64,000 nucleotides of DNA. Origin: Amborella trichopoda. Its lineage: Eukaryota; Streptophyta; Magnoliopsida; Amborellales; Amborellaceae. Under the pieces are notes generated by a model. It was not told where the DNA came from and searched no databases. It worked only from the letters and a program-made list of their open reading frames with translations. The position numbers and the translations under genes were made by a program. The stretch covers positions 3,057,712 through 3,121,711 of the forward strand of contig NW_006500178.1 of the NCBI RefSeq assembly GCF_000471905.2, in the 5' to 3' direction. Shown in pieces: positions 34,133 through 45,677 of the stretch; position 1 is the first letter of the stretch, and each line of letters starts with the position of its first letter.

Positions 34133-35540
34133 CCTTAAACTTCGCTCATCATAAGGGTATTTATGGTTATTGTGAAAATCACTATTTTGGTGGACTCTTT
34201 ATGACTAGCTGTTTTTAAGGGAAGCTCTTGAGAGAACAAAAAGAAAGTTTTGGGGAACCTATTGATTGGGTATTTTGCACAAACCGTAGTTTCATGTGTG
34301 TCTTGTATTGAGCCAGATTTCATCTTTGTGGTGACATAGTTGGTCGAAGGTAGCAACCAACGTAGTCAATTGATGGTTTATCTGTGGTATAGAAAATTTA
34401 TTTTGAGATTTTCTCTAACATTGTAAGGTAATTTCTACATACCCACAAAACTTGTAATTCTTCTATTAATATTGAATCTTTCCTTGCATGTTGCCTATGG
34501 ATGTAGCCCGATTTTGGGTGAATCGCGTATATTTGTGTGTTGATGGTGATTGGATTATGATTTGCAGTGTATTGTTATCTTTGCAAGATTTTCTATTTAT
34601 GCATCTCTTGTTTTCCTTTCTATTTTTCTAAATTTATTACAGTCAGTTCTCATTTTTTGGTGAATCGTGTATATTTGTATGTTGATGGTGATTGGATTAT
34701 AATTTGTAATGTATTGTTATCGTTGTAAGATTTTCTATTTATGCATCTCTTAGTTTCTTCTCTATTTTTGCTAAATTTACTACATCATATTTGGTTCATA
34801 CGTGTATGGATTTTTTGGAATCGATTTATCGATGATAGGCAAGTTGGTTTCAAAATATTAGATTTGTTATGATGGGGGTTTCACAGCAACCAGGGGTGGT
34901 CGAGCTAATCTCGATTCCCAATACTCCCGGATTGAATTTACTGGAGGAAAACGAGTCAACGACTGGTGTATTGGGGAGTCGATCCTTCGTTAAAATTACT
35001 CTTGCTGTCAATTAGATAGGGCTCATAACAAAGTGAAAAGGAAAAAACCAACATCCTATATAAAATACATTTTGTTGATGCAACAAATCCTTATTGATGC
35101 ACATATGAAAATACACTTTGTAGATACGACAAATCCATATTAATGCACAGATATAATAGCAGATAAAGTTGAATCACAAATGGCTTGACATTGAGGCTTA
35201 AGAAGAGATGCATGATCATTCAGGCTTTTTGGTATCATGGAATGGCAATCTATCTAGAATTGGTGCCATAAACTTTATCAACCTCTGCAAAAGCAATAAG
35301 CATCGAGTTATTATTATTGACATGAATATGAATGTATTTGCCAACTTTTGGCACTCGAGCAGTAACTAAATATTAATAATAAAAGTCATAAACTGAACAC
35401 TAATCATAAAAACGTATATTAAGAAAGAATTAATATCTATATGAGTGTTTTCTAAAATAAAAAGAATTTTTGTCTTCTAAACATCTAGATCTCACCATCC
35501 AAAAATTGGAGGGGCTTAATCCTATAGCATATTTATATTT
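34133..35540. other. Duplicated spacer, unit 4
   Basis: Aligns with 6,570-7,750 and 28,570-29,900. It contains the Copia-like LTR relic (about 34,140-34,930) and the roughly 150-bp dimer at about 34,510 and 34,658. The LTP part of the unit is absent. No gene is seen. Confidence 0.6.
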
Positions 35541-35543
35541 GAG

Positions 35544-35788
35544 GCATCTTTAGGGCATGTTTGATTTCTGAAAAACACGGTTTTGGAAACCGTCTACAAG
35601 TACTGTAACACTTTCCTATTTGATAACGAGGAAGTTTTATCATAAAGTGGATGCCTTGGTATCCACTTGCCTTATATTTAAGGCTAAAAAGTGGATACCG
35701 CCAGTTCCATGGGGATTCATGGAACTTGAGATATATCCACTTCCCTAGAAAACACTGATGCCAAATGCCCTTTTTCAGTAAATCAAAG
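35544..35788. mobile_element. Short inverted-repeat MITE
   Basis: The left end AGGGCATGTTTGATTTCTG and the right end GATGCCAAATGCCCTTTTT are imperfect inverted copies. Inside, GTGGATAYCNNGGYATCCACTT forms a second inverted pair. A relative lacking one end lies at 29,965-30,170. No reliable target duplication was found, so the superfamily is open. Confidence 0.5.
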
Positions 35789-35889
35789 ACACCCTTAGCG
35801 TGGGTATTGAATGTTTTCCCTTTTTTTCTTTGTAGAAATCTTTTTATTATGCATGTGAATGGAGAATAACCTCTCCAAGAACTTCTTAT

Positions 35890-37251
35890 TTATGTTTGAA
35901 AAAAGAGCATCAAAAGTTTATGTAAGAAATTATGTATGCGTGCAAAAAAGTTCCGAGTGTATCTCTACTTTCTCCAAAGAATTTCTTTCTTTTCCGTCCA
36001 CATCACTTGAAAAGGAATTTTACAATAGAAATATCAGTTATAATTCTTACGTACCAGTCGAAGGAGATCGGATTTGAGGAGTGGTTCCATTGACATTTGC
36101 ATATTGCTGGTCATTTATAAAAAATCAGTTCTATGCTGTGTATGAATATAATAAATTCTCAATGGAATTGTTCAAAGAAAATCTCGTAGTGTTTTACAAA
36201 TTGAGATTTAGTTGCAGTGAACACCTTATTAGCACTCTGCCTTCATACTTTTGGATTGTATAGATTGCATAACCCTTTCCTAGAGGCATGGGATAGCCCT
36301 TCCACTCTACAAGCTTGAGGGTGTGAGAATCAAAAAATTTCACAGAAAACTAAGGAATAAAATGATAGATCCAAAAGAGAGGAAATTTACGTAAGTTCCA
36401 TTGAACTCCAACTACAAGTCCTTCATGAAATGTTGGCTCAATTATGAAGTGCATGGACTTCCCCATTGTTCCCATTAAGGTAGATAAGAATTGTACAACT
36501 TGCTGCAAAATTATAATCACTAGTTATTTCTAAACTGGCTGCAAAATTATAATCACTACTCAGTTCTAAAATGACAGATCTGTAGCATTTACTTACCTGA
36601 CTTTTCATCTCCACTAGACTAAAACATGATACAAGCAGCAAAATCAGATTTTCACCAATCAGATATAATTTCAATGAAACTCACTAATCTGATCTTGTTT
36701 GAAAAGTAAGGAATTAATGCCGCTTTTTTTTTTTTCGGAAAACCCCTTGTAGACCTGGATTGACTGTGGCAGTTATATTCTGAAGAACTTATGCCATTGC
36801 TATGCCAAAGATTTGAACTATTGAATCAAGTTACCTTCTTCCCTTGTAAAGGGCTCAAGGAGATGAAATTGCACATGCATTTACATTCTTCAGCTATGAT
36901 ATCTGATACTCCCTTAGAATTCCTATTTTTAAGGGCAGTATATAGTTTCATAACTGTATCTAATGCTTTGGGTTCATCCTCACTTCCTCCTATGCTCCTT
37001 CGATCTTGTGCATATAACTTAAAACTGTCATTTTTAGGGGAGATATTCCCTTGCCTTGAATACAGCTTTGGGGTGGTTTGAGAAAGACCAAAGGAAACAT
37101 GGGGGCTGGGCTTGGAGGAAGGCACCAAAGTTAGAGCAGATAAGCCATTGCTTCTTCTTGAGATGGCTGGTGTTGTTGCATTTGGTAGGTATGCTGAATT
37201 TGGCAAGGAGTTTGGGGAACTGTGGCTTGACAAGAACAAAGCCATATCCAT
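35890..37251 (-). CDS. NTF2/SnoaL-like domain protein, probably plastid-targeted, five exons
   Basis: Minus-strand exons: 37,251-36,835; 36,502-36,391; 36,306-36,225; 36,106-36,055; 35,964-35,890. All junctions are GT..AG and the phases add up to 245 codons. Residues 1-80 are rich in Ser, Pro and Asn, like a chloroplast transit peptide. The fold begins near residue 92 (ALDTVMKLYTALKNRN, then EECKCMCNFIS, PLQGKK). It continues in exon 2 (MGKSMHFIIEPTFHEG, VGVQWNL), exon 3 (WKGYPMPLGKGYAIYTIQ, YEGRVLI) and exon 4 (MEPLLKSDLLRL). This order is typical of plant NTF2-like proteins that are not transport factors; their ligand is unknown. Exon 5 is the least certain. Without that splice the frame closes seven codons after the exon 4 donor, at 36,034. 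It is the only copy in the array with exons 2-5. Confidence 0.6.
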
Positions 37252-37440
37252 GATCTAATGGGTATTGTGTGAGTGGGTTCAAATGGCTTGTAGGGAAGAT
37301 GAAGTGTTGGGTTTGAGACAAGAGGATAAGTGGTCAAGCTAAGAATGAAGCAACCAAAAGGGAGAGGGAGCAAAACAAAGCAACCCCTTGATTGTATGAC
37401 AAGTCAGGTATCTTCAAAAGGGAAAACTGGTTACACCATT
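37252..37440 (-). promoter_or_regulatory. Upstream region of the NTF2-like gene
   Basis: Shared with the two exon-1 fragments and with an isolated block at 12,805-12,917. It contains an AAGCAACCMCTTGATKGT block and stops at 37,440 in GGTTACACCATT. At that point the other copies continue into the L1 tail and this one goes into unrelated sequence. No TATA box is obvious. Confidence 0.4.
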
Positions 37441-37572
37441 ATGTATTATACAAATAAGGAGGAACTATGGCAGAAAATATTTGCAACTTCTCTTTTCATT
37501 TTTTTTGTCGGATTAATAAATGCAGTTTCTTGTTATTAATAATTGTGTACAAGTATGCCATGATGCCCTTTT

Positions 37573-37908
37573 CACTAGTGTTTCAAAAACCACATTGGTC
37601 TAGATCGGCAAACCGGTGATCCGAGTTACTGAATCAGACCGATTATCCTGCACAAGAATAGGTACCCAAAAAAAAAGGTTTTAATTTTGGAATAAAATAA
37701 AAAATAAAAAAAATTTAAAATTAAAATGGGTGGAGATTACACGATTGGGATCATCCAGCTGCCTAACAAACTCACCAGGTTCTCTAATGAAGTCGGGTGA
37801 CTCTATGAGACTAATTCCCAATTCCAATTAAGAACTAGTGAATTTCTATTACCGATTTCTGATCCAAGTCAACAGTTCCCTATCCTAACTGGCAAATTTT
37901 AAAACATT
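37573..37908. mobile_element. hAT-like non-autonomous element, 336 bp
   Basis: The left end CACTAGTGTTTCAAAAACC and the right end TTTTAAAACATT are inverted relatives. An 8-bp duplication GCCCTTTT / GCCCTTTA flanks it (37,565-37,572 and 37,909-37,916). Eight-base duplications are typical of hAT elements. The interior (CGGCAAACCGG, TGAATCAGACCG) resembles the terminal part of the hAT fossil at 11,155. Confidence 0.5.
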
Positions 37909-38205
37909 GCCCTTTAACCATTGGTTGCGTGATAAATAGTTCAAGGTATGCATAACCCAATAAAAAATCATATTATGAAAGCTATATGAGTTTTATATTT
38001 CACCCATGGCCATGGCCTGTATAATTGTTTTCTTTTGCTATCGGAAACCCCACTATGACCATGACCTGTACTATTTTTCTCTGTCGCCGCTTTGCGTGGG
38101 GGATATTCGAAAATCTTCCATTCAAAAGTTCGACTATAAAATATTCGTTATTTGTATTGTATACATATAAGCGTACGTATATGCATATATATTAAAAGGA
38201 AAAAT

Positions 38206-39243
38206 GTTCATGCGGGATGGACCGCATTTCTACATATGCCGTCCAGAACGTGTAATGCATACATTTTAAAGATGGACACAAGTAGGTGTTTCTATAGTTA
38301 TCACGCGAGCCCAACTAGGGTGGCGCTCCCTCTTCGGAGCACAGCTCCATAGCCGGGATCTCGATCGGAACTCAATCTCTACTTTTTGGGAGCTCGTTCC
38401 TATTTTTAGGATTCTTAAGAACATTCATAACGGAGATCGCTCCTGATACTGCACGGAATGTGTTCCTTAAATTTTAGGATATTGTTCTTGAATAAATTAA
38501 TCCCCGCTCCTAGAGTTTTAGGAGCGTGATCCCTACATTTCTCCATCCCTATTGTCCCGAAACATCCTAAAAGAAATTTCTTAAATCAAATTAATTTTAG
38601 AAATAAATTAATTATATTTTAAGCCAAATTTTCATAAAAGTAGAGTTCTGCGATGGGAGCGTGGACTAATCATGCACAGAACATGATCTTTCCTTGAATG
38701 AAGCTCGATTCTTTCTAAATAGGAACACGGTCATTCTTAGATGGGGGCGCAATCTTGTTGTCGATGGGAGCACAATCCTAATAAATATGGGAACACGATC
38801 CCATTTGACATGGAAAGTGTTCCCGCTAAATAAGGATCTCGATCCCGATGTATTGGGAATGCACTCCCTGTTCATACGGGATCTCAATCCGCTACTTTTA
38901 TCCTCACCGGAACTTGCCCCCTGAGCTTCGGAGCTTTAGGCAGACATCGCTTCGACGCTCCCGCTCCCGGAACTGGAGCCGCTCTCACTCCCGGAACCGT
39001 AGCCGCTCCTGCTCTTGCTCTCGGTAACTATGGGTGTTCCATGTAAACACAATAAAAACTAATGGTCCAAATGTTTTCTTACTAGAATTGTTATTTCTAG
39101 TTTTTAAAATTTATTTTTCATATTGATGATCTCCATGTTAGAGGTTACATGTTCTTAAAAATTGAGTCATAAAATCCTTCTCAAAAATAGATATATTAAG
39201 AGGCCCGCATTGCTACATATGCGGGCTTGGGCACACAGAAACC
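38206..39243 (+). repeat. Dispersed repeat R, split by a hAT-type insertion
   Basis: The left part (38,206-38,292) and right part (39,033-39,243) together match the uninterrupted copies at 4,947-5,198 and 48,871-49,149. The right end shows the palindrome GCCCGCATTGCTACATATGC. Confidence 0.7.
38293..39032. mobile_element. hAT-type non-autonomous element, 740 bp, with 8-bp TSD
   Basis: The ends TATAGTTATC and GGTAACTATG are inverted copies. The flanks GGTGTTTC (38,285-38,292) and GGTGTTCC (39,033-39,040) are an 8-bp target duplication with one difference. The uninterrupted relatives of the host repeat show the empty site GGTGTTCC. The interior is rich in short motifs such as GGGATCTCGATC and GGAGCG.TC in both orientations. 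It has no transposase, so it must have been moved by an element elsewhere. Confidence 0.7.
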
Positions 39244-41123
39244 GGTCCATATCTGCATTTAAATATTCTACAATTCATATGTCAAAACAATAGTGAAGCA
39301 TTACAAAAATAAATTAAATTAATAAACTAAAGGTTTTTACTTTTTGAATCTGAATGTTATTCGTTACATTTTTTTTATAATCCAATCCAATGTAGCCTCA
39401 TAACAACATACAAAAAAAAGCTAAAAACTATTTAGGTTGATTATTAATTTAAAATAAATATGTTCTTATTCTAAGCTGTTTGTTATTTTGGAAAACTAAA
39501 CTATGGGCCTTCTCAAAATTAGCTTATGTAAATATAGCCAATTTTCATATGTAAACACTTACGATTTTTTAAAATTGACTTTTGTAAATTAAGTGTTTCA
39601 AAATTGACTTAATGTGTAAACATGGATAATTGTCCGTTTAAAAAGTGAAAATGGGCTGCAGTTTTCTATATTTGCAAAATAGTAAAAAAATGTTTATTGA
39701 AGAATGGACTTCCAAAATATTTTTATTTTTAGAATAAAGTATTATTCATTGAGGAATGGTGTTTCTAAATAGAAAACGCCACATTCTAAAAATGAAATGT
39801 ATCCAAAAAGAGAGACACTCTATTGGATGCTTAATGAGTATGTTGTATTCATTTCTAGAAGTGTTAATATAGTATCGCCCAAGTATTGACACATGGTAAG
39901 ACCCTTAGACATGTATCTATTTTCCTAAGAAAGTGATAGAATCTCCTTAAATTTGATTTTTAATTACATAGTGTAAAAATCACTTCTATTATTGCTCTAA
40001 AAAATCAAGTAGAATACATCTTAGGACCATTTACATCCAAATTTTGAGATTAGGTTTTCCTAATATTATATGGTGTATGGTAGAAAAACACACACTTGTC
40101 CACACACACATAAAAACACACAAAAACATACATATATGTGGATTACTCTAAGCTAAAATAACTATAATGGTAAACTCAGAATTTCATACCCTCGAATTTT
40201 TTTTCTCTGTAACTCTAATCATGTTTAAAATGACTTTTGATTATAAATTATTCATATATTTTAGAAAGGGTATTTTTGTTATTTCAAATTCTTTCCAAAA
40301 AAACTCCTTCAAAAATCAAAAAGATTTATTTGACTTTTTGAATATGTTTAAATTGAAGCAATTTAAAAATACAAGTATGCCCTTTTCTAAAGTTTTTAAA
40401 TAAGTTATTGTTAGTGTAAATTTTAGATTTTTAAGGTTATTTTGTTGTCCCCAAAAAAATAAATTTAAATTTTAAAAAGATTATTTTTAATTTATGAATC
40501 ATCTTTAAAATTTTATAGCATCTTGAATTACAAGAATACCCCTCATCAGATTTTGTAGCTTTAATACACAATTTAATGAGGATTCTTTTTTACACAGTGT
40601 TAGCTTCAATCGAAAATAAGTATTGCATCATCGCGCATAGTATTTGTATACACCGGATATTTTCATAACTGTTTATTAGTTTAATGCATGATATTGTTAG
40701 CGTTTTCTATTTAATTTTTGTACGTGTTATGAACGATTAAAAATGGTTATTTGATCATTTAACCCGTGATTTGACTAGGTTTAGATTTTCATGATCATTT
40801 TTTTCACAAAATGTTTCAAATAGATGCTATATCTAGATGGATTTAGATAACCATAATGCTAAAGCTAGATGTTATTTGCTATACAACAGCTAGACAATGC
40901 ATTTTTTTTCATTGTTCTGGATATTGTATTTGTGACAAATATGTATTTAGTATTTACAACATGGAAAATGCTGATTTTTCAAGTTGAGCATAGATTTTTT
41001 CAATTTATGTTTTCTTTAATCATTATTAGCATTTCATACTTATTCTTGATTTGTATGAATTATTCATGATTTATCAAGAAATATGTAAGAGGCACAACTC
41101 CTATAATAACTGTATTAAAGGTA
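39244..41123. other. AT-rich intergenic stretch, no gene seen
   Basis: No supported coding, RNA or repeat-end feature. Frames of 60-80 codons on the plus strand (near 40,167 and 40,869) are rich in Phe, Ile and Lys, as expected from AT-rich chance frames. A short CA-rich run lies at about 40,088-40,130. Confidence 0.5.
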
Positions 41124-41128
41124 GAGAT

Positions 41129-41499
41129 TGTTGAGAAACTTGAGGGCAGAAATGGATCCACTCCTAGGATTAGGGGTAGTGTCTTGAGACTATCGATCGC
41201 AAAGATCAGGCTTTTACTAGAACTGTGAGACTCTGTAAATTTTTGTGTACCTCTCCATGGCAATGAAACTCTTCTTAAAGGGAGATGGAGGAGGTCGTTC
41301 TCCAACGTTCGGCTTCCTCTTGAAATCTCTGAAAAAACGTGGCATGTAATCCTGGGAAGTGGGTGGTTACTTTCTAGCCGTTAGATAACAGTTCTTTCTC
41401 CGTTTAAGAAGCCTCCCCTTTTTAATGATAAGCATTAAATTATAAGAGAGAGAAATATTGCACGTTTAAAGATCTCATGACCACGCACACGTACCAACA
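41129..41499 (-). repeat. Copia LTR (left, 3' LTR of the element)
   Basis: 371 bp with TGTTGAGAAACTTGAGG at one end and CACGTACCAACA at the other. It pairs with 45,302-45,672. Confidence 0.9.
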
Positions 41500-44400
41500 T
41501 CTCCCACCATAAGAGCCAGATATATTGAAATATCATAAAGTCTTTACCACTTAATGAATTTAACATTTATGTGTATATTTTTGTTATGAGGAGTTCACGC
41601 AAGTGCGGTTATACATCTCATAACAAAAAATATCCAAAGTCATGTCATAGTTTTTCACGTTAATGACGTTTTTCCTCTCATGACCAAGACATCAAAAAAC
41701 TATCCCATTTGGGAGTTCCTTACTTAAATATTTCTAAGTCCCATCAAAGCTACATGTTTTGATAATATTTCTGCACTCAATCCCTTTGTTAAAGGGTCTG
41801 CAGTTATATATGAAGATGGCGAATAACTTACAGTTATTTCATTCTTTCCAATAATATCAGAAATATAATGATAATCAATTTCAATGTGCTTACCCTTGGA
41901 ACTATTGCTCCATTTCTAATTGATGAAATAACAGCTTGATTATCACAAAATTTTTTAACAAGTCTGTAAGCTATATACAACTTTAAATCATTTATGAAAC
42001 GTTTAATCCATATGGCATAAGTTACAGCAATGTTACAAGCAATATACTCGGCTTCCATAGTATACCGAGCTACACAACCTTGTTTTTTACTACACCAAGA
42101 AACACATCCATCTCCAAAGAGGAATACAATTCTTGAGGTTGATTTTCTATCGTCTGGGCCTCTTGCAAAATCTGCATCAGAGTACCCAGTAACTTCTAAG
42201 TTGTCAGCTTGGAAGCACAACTTATAATTTTTAGTTTTCTGAATATATCTGAGTGTCCGTTTTAGTACTTGTCAATGAGCCATCCCAGGATTACTCTGAA
42301 ATCTACTTACAATACCATATGTATGACTCAAATCAGGTCTTGTACACAAGATGACATAATTTATGCATCTTACAGCTTGAGCATATGGAATTCTTTCAAT
42401 TTCAGCTTTGTCACTATCATTTAATAAATACATTTTTTTTTATAATTTCAAGCCTTTACAAACAGATGTATCTATGGGCTTGCAATTTTTCATCTTAAAT
42501 CTCTTTAAAACATTTTCTAAATAATTTTCTTGAGATAAACATAGAAGTCTTGAATTTCTATCTCTTGTTATCTTAATGCCCAATATATATGAGGCTTCTT
42601 CCATACCTTTCATATCAAAATGGGAACTTAGCCATGATTTGGTATGGTTAATCATGCCAATATCATTACCGACTATCAAAATATCATCCACATATAATGA
42701 CAATATAATAAAATTGCTCTCATTATTCCAGACATATACACAATGGTCTAACATATTGGCTATATAACCAATTTCAGTAATTGCATTATGAAAAGTAAAG
42801 TACTATTATCTAGAAGACTATTTTAGACCATATACAGATTTCTTAAGTTTATATACTTTGTCTAATAAACAGGGTCTACCAGACCCTTATCTTTATCAAT
42901 TTCATGTAAGTCAATAGGCTTATTTAAAATATTTTCATCATCTATATTTTCTAAGAAATGAGCATCACGACTCTCTACTAATGATCTAGTATCATGGTTA
43001 TAGAATTTATATCCTTTAGAATTTTTTGAATAGCTTATAAAAGAGCATCTTATAGTTTTACTTTGTAATTTATCTCTATTTTGTAGTGGTATAAGCGCAT
43101 GTACCCAAGAATCCCAAACTTTCAAGATAGTAAGGTCAGGTTTCCTACCTGTCCATAATTCATATGGGGTCAAGTCTATAGATTTAGTTTGAACACGATT
43201 AATGATATACATTGCAATGTTGAGAGCTTCACCCCAAAAATGAGGTGATAAATTTGAATGGCTCATCATGAATCTAATCATGTCCATTGGAGTTCTATTT
43301 TTCCTTTCAGCAACACCATTTTGTTGTGGTGTATATGGCATAGTTATTTGGTGAATTATATTATGTTCCTTACAAAATTCGGAAAATAAAGGCGGAGCAA
43401 TATTCACGTCCTCTATCTATTCAAAGAATTTTAATATGTCTACCTAACTGATTTTCTACCTCAGTTTTATATTCTTTAAATGTTTCTAATGCATCTGATT
43501 TTTTACTAATTAGGTATACATATCCACAACGTGAATAATCGTCTATAATGTTATGATATATTCCATACCTCTATGTGTTTTCACATTTAATAGGCAACAT
43601 ATATCAAAGTGAACAATACTAAGTAGTTTACTAGACCTTTTCTCTTTAGGGAAAGGAAATGCTTCTTAGTTAATTTACTAGAAATACATGGCTGGCATGT
43701 TTTGAACACACTTGCTCTTAAATTGAAGAGCAAGCCTTTTTTAACCATTTGATTCATTTTGTCTTTATTTATATCTCATAATCTTAAGTGCCATAAATAT
43801 AGATCATCCATACACATAAAAACATCAATATAACCAGAAAATGATGAACTCTCATTAATATTCAGTCGGTACAAATTGTCAACTTTAGTATTGTACACTA
43901 AAGCTCTAGAATGCTTCTTAGTGGTAACCTGACCAGACCTGAACCTTATTTCATAACCCTTGTCGTCTAGCCTTGGGACAGAAATCAAATTGTGTCTCAT
44001 ATTGGGCGCATACAATATATTAGTCAATAAGAGATTTGTTCATCTTTGTAAACACAGCTTGAAAGTACCAACACCTAGTACATCGCAGTAGGTGTCATTT
44101 ATCATATAAATCTGTTGGTTACCGGCTACAATCTCTTTCAATTCTGTGAATCCATCCTTGGTGCTCGAGACATGTCGAGTAGAGACTCAGTCGACCCACC
44201 AATTTCTCAAGTCCTGATCGGCAACTATTGATTTTAGGACTATGTAGATCAAGTCCTTTATCTTATTTTGGTTATTTCAAACATGGTTGTTATTTTGGTT
44301 CCTATTTTTATTTTTTATCTTAGGACAATTAAACTTGATGTGTCCAATTTCTTTACAATAAAAACAGGTCTTCTCAACTTTATTCTTTTGATTTTTGAAA

Positions 44401-45301
44401 TTTCTCCTCTTTCCTTTATATCTATTATTTTTCTGATAATTGAAAGGTTTTTTGAGGATCTGAGAAGATGAACTTTGGGAAAAGTGGAACTCATTTGACT
44501 TTTTCCTCATTCTTCTCTCAGCTTCAATATTAAGATGCATAGGAAGATTTAACATGATTATCCCTTGCACAGAAAGGTTCAATACAATTACAACAGACTC
44601 CCAAGATGGAGGGAGACTGTTAAGGACAATAGACACTTGCATGCGATCGGGGTCTGGATTCCCAGCTGCAGCAAGGTCCTTTGCGAGCACTGTCATTTTA
44701 TTGATATGCTCGGCCATTGAATTTGTTTCTTTCATTCTGCAAGAATTATATTTTTCTAACAACAATTGTACATGGGTCTTAGAAGTGCTCTCATACTTTT
44801 CAGATAAGGCACCTATCATACTTTGAGTTGTGATATAATCCTCAAAGACTCTAAGTAGATAATCTTCCATAAAGCTCAACATATTAGTCCTAGCTACTTT
44901 GTCGTTTTCTAACCATTTTTCAAGTCGTTTTTTGGCTTGACCATTGGCATTAGGCTCTAAAACTGGTGGTTCTATTTCTAGGACATGATCTACCCTATCT
45001 TGAAAAAAATTATATCAAATTTTTCCTTTCCACATAGAAAAACTGGTCCCATTGAGTTTTTCAAGTTTGGATAATTATGACATGACTAGCCTAGATGCCA
45101 TTTTAAATTTTTAAATAATGCCTAAAAGTTCAAAAACAAATTTAATTGTGTTTAAGAAAAGGTCTTCTGCTAGCTAAATCAATAAGTTTACCGACTCTCA
45201 GTAAGCTACAACTTCAAAGAAAAATTTTCTCGAACAGTTTATGTTCGTATTGCTGTAGATTATGAGCCCACCACGCTTCCACAATGTAGCTCTGATACCA
45301 A

Positions 45302-45672
45302 TGTTGAAAACTTGAGGGAAGAGATGGACTCACTTCTAGGATTAGGGCCAGTGTCTTCAGACTATCGATCGCAAAGATCAACCTTTTACCAGAACAGTGA
45401 CAACTCTGTAAATTTCTATGTACATCTTCATGGCCATGGAACCCTTCTTAAAGAGGGATGAATGAAGTCGTTCTCCAACGTTCGGCTTCCTCCTAAAATC
45501 TCTTAGAAAACGTGGCCCTGTAATCTGGGGAAGTGGGTGGTTACTTTCTAGCCGTTAGATAATGGTAATTTTTCTCTCTTAGAAACCTCTCATTTTTAGT
45601 GATAAGCATTAAATTATAAGAGAGAGAATATTGCATGTTTAAAGGCCACATGGCCACATACACGTACCAACA
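45302..45672 (-). repeat. Copia LTR (right, 5' LTR of the element)
   Basis: 371 bp, TGTTGAAAACTTGAGGG to CACGTACCAACA. It shares long blocks with the left LTR, including ACTATCGATCGCAAAGATCA and GTGGTTACTTTCTAGCCGTT. Confidence 0.9.
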
Positions 45673-45677
45673 GAGAT

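Larger units (their letters stand above)
41129..45672 (-). mobile_element. Ty1/Copia retrotransposon, structurally whole but broken
   Basis: The element is bounded by two LTRs and by a perfect 5-bp target duplication GAGAT (41,124-41,128 and 45,673-45,677). It is oriented on the minus strand. A primer-binding site TGGTATCAGAGC lies one base inside the right LTR (45,289-45,300), and a purine tract GGTGGGAGA abuts the left LTR (41,500-41,508). Recognisable parts in order are: gag with a CCHC zinc knuckle (44,277-44,882), the pre-integrase segment (43,776-44,027), integrase core (42,862-43,407), reverse transcriptase with YVDD (42,440-42,754) and RNase H (41,834-42,220). This is the Copia order. 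The coding part is broken at least four or five times, and the element is somewhat short for the family. The LTRs differ by roughly 15% by eye, which suggests an old insertion. Confidence 0.9.

Noticed and set aside
35859-36263. Plus-strand frames of 72 and 60 codons
   Set aside because: They overlap exons 3-5 of the NTF2-like gene on the opposite strand, which has matching splice sites and domain motifs.
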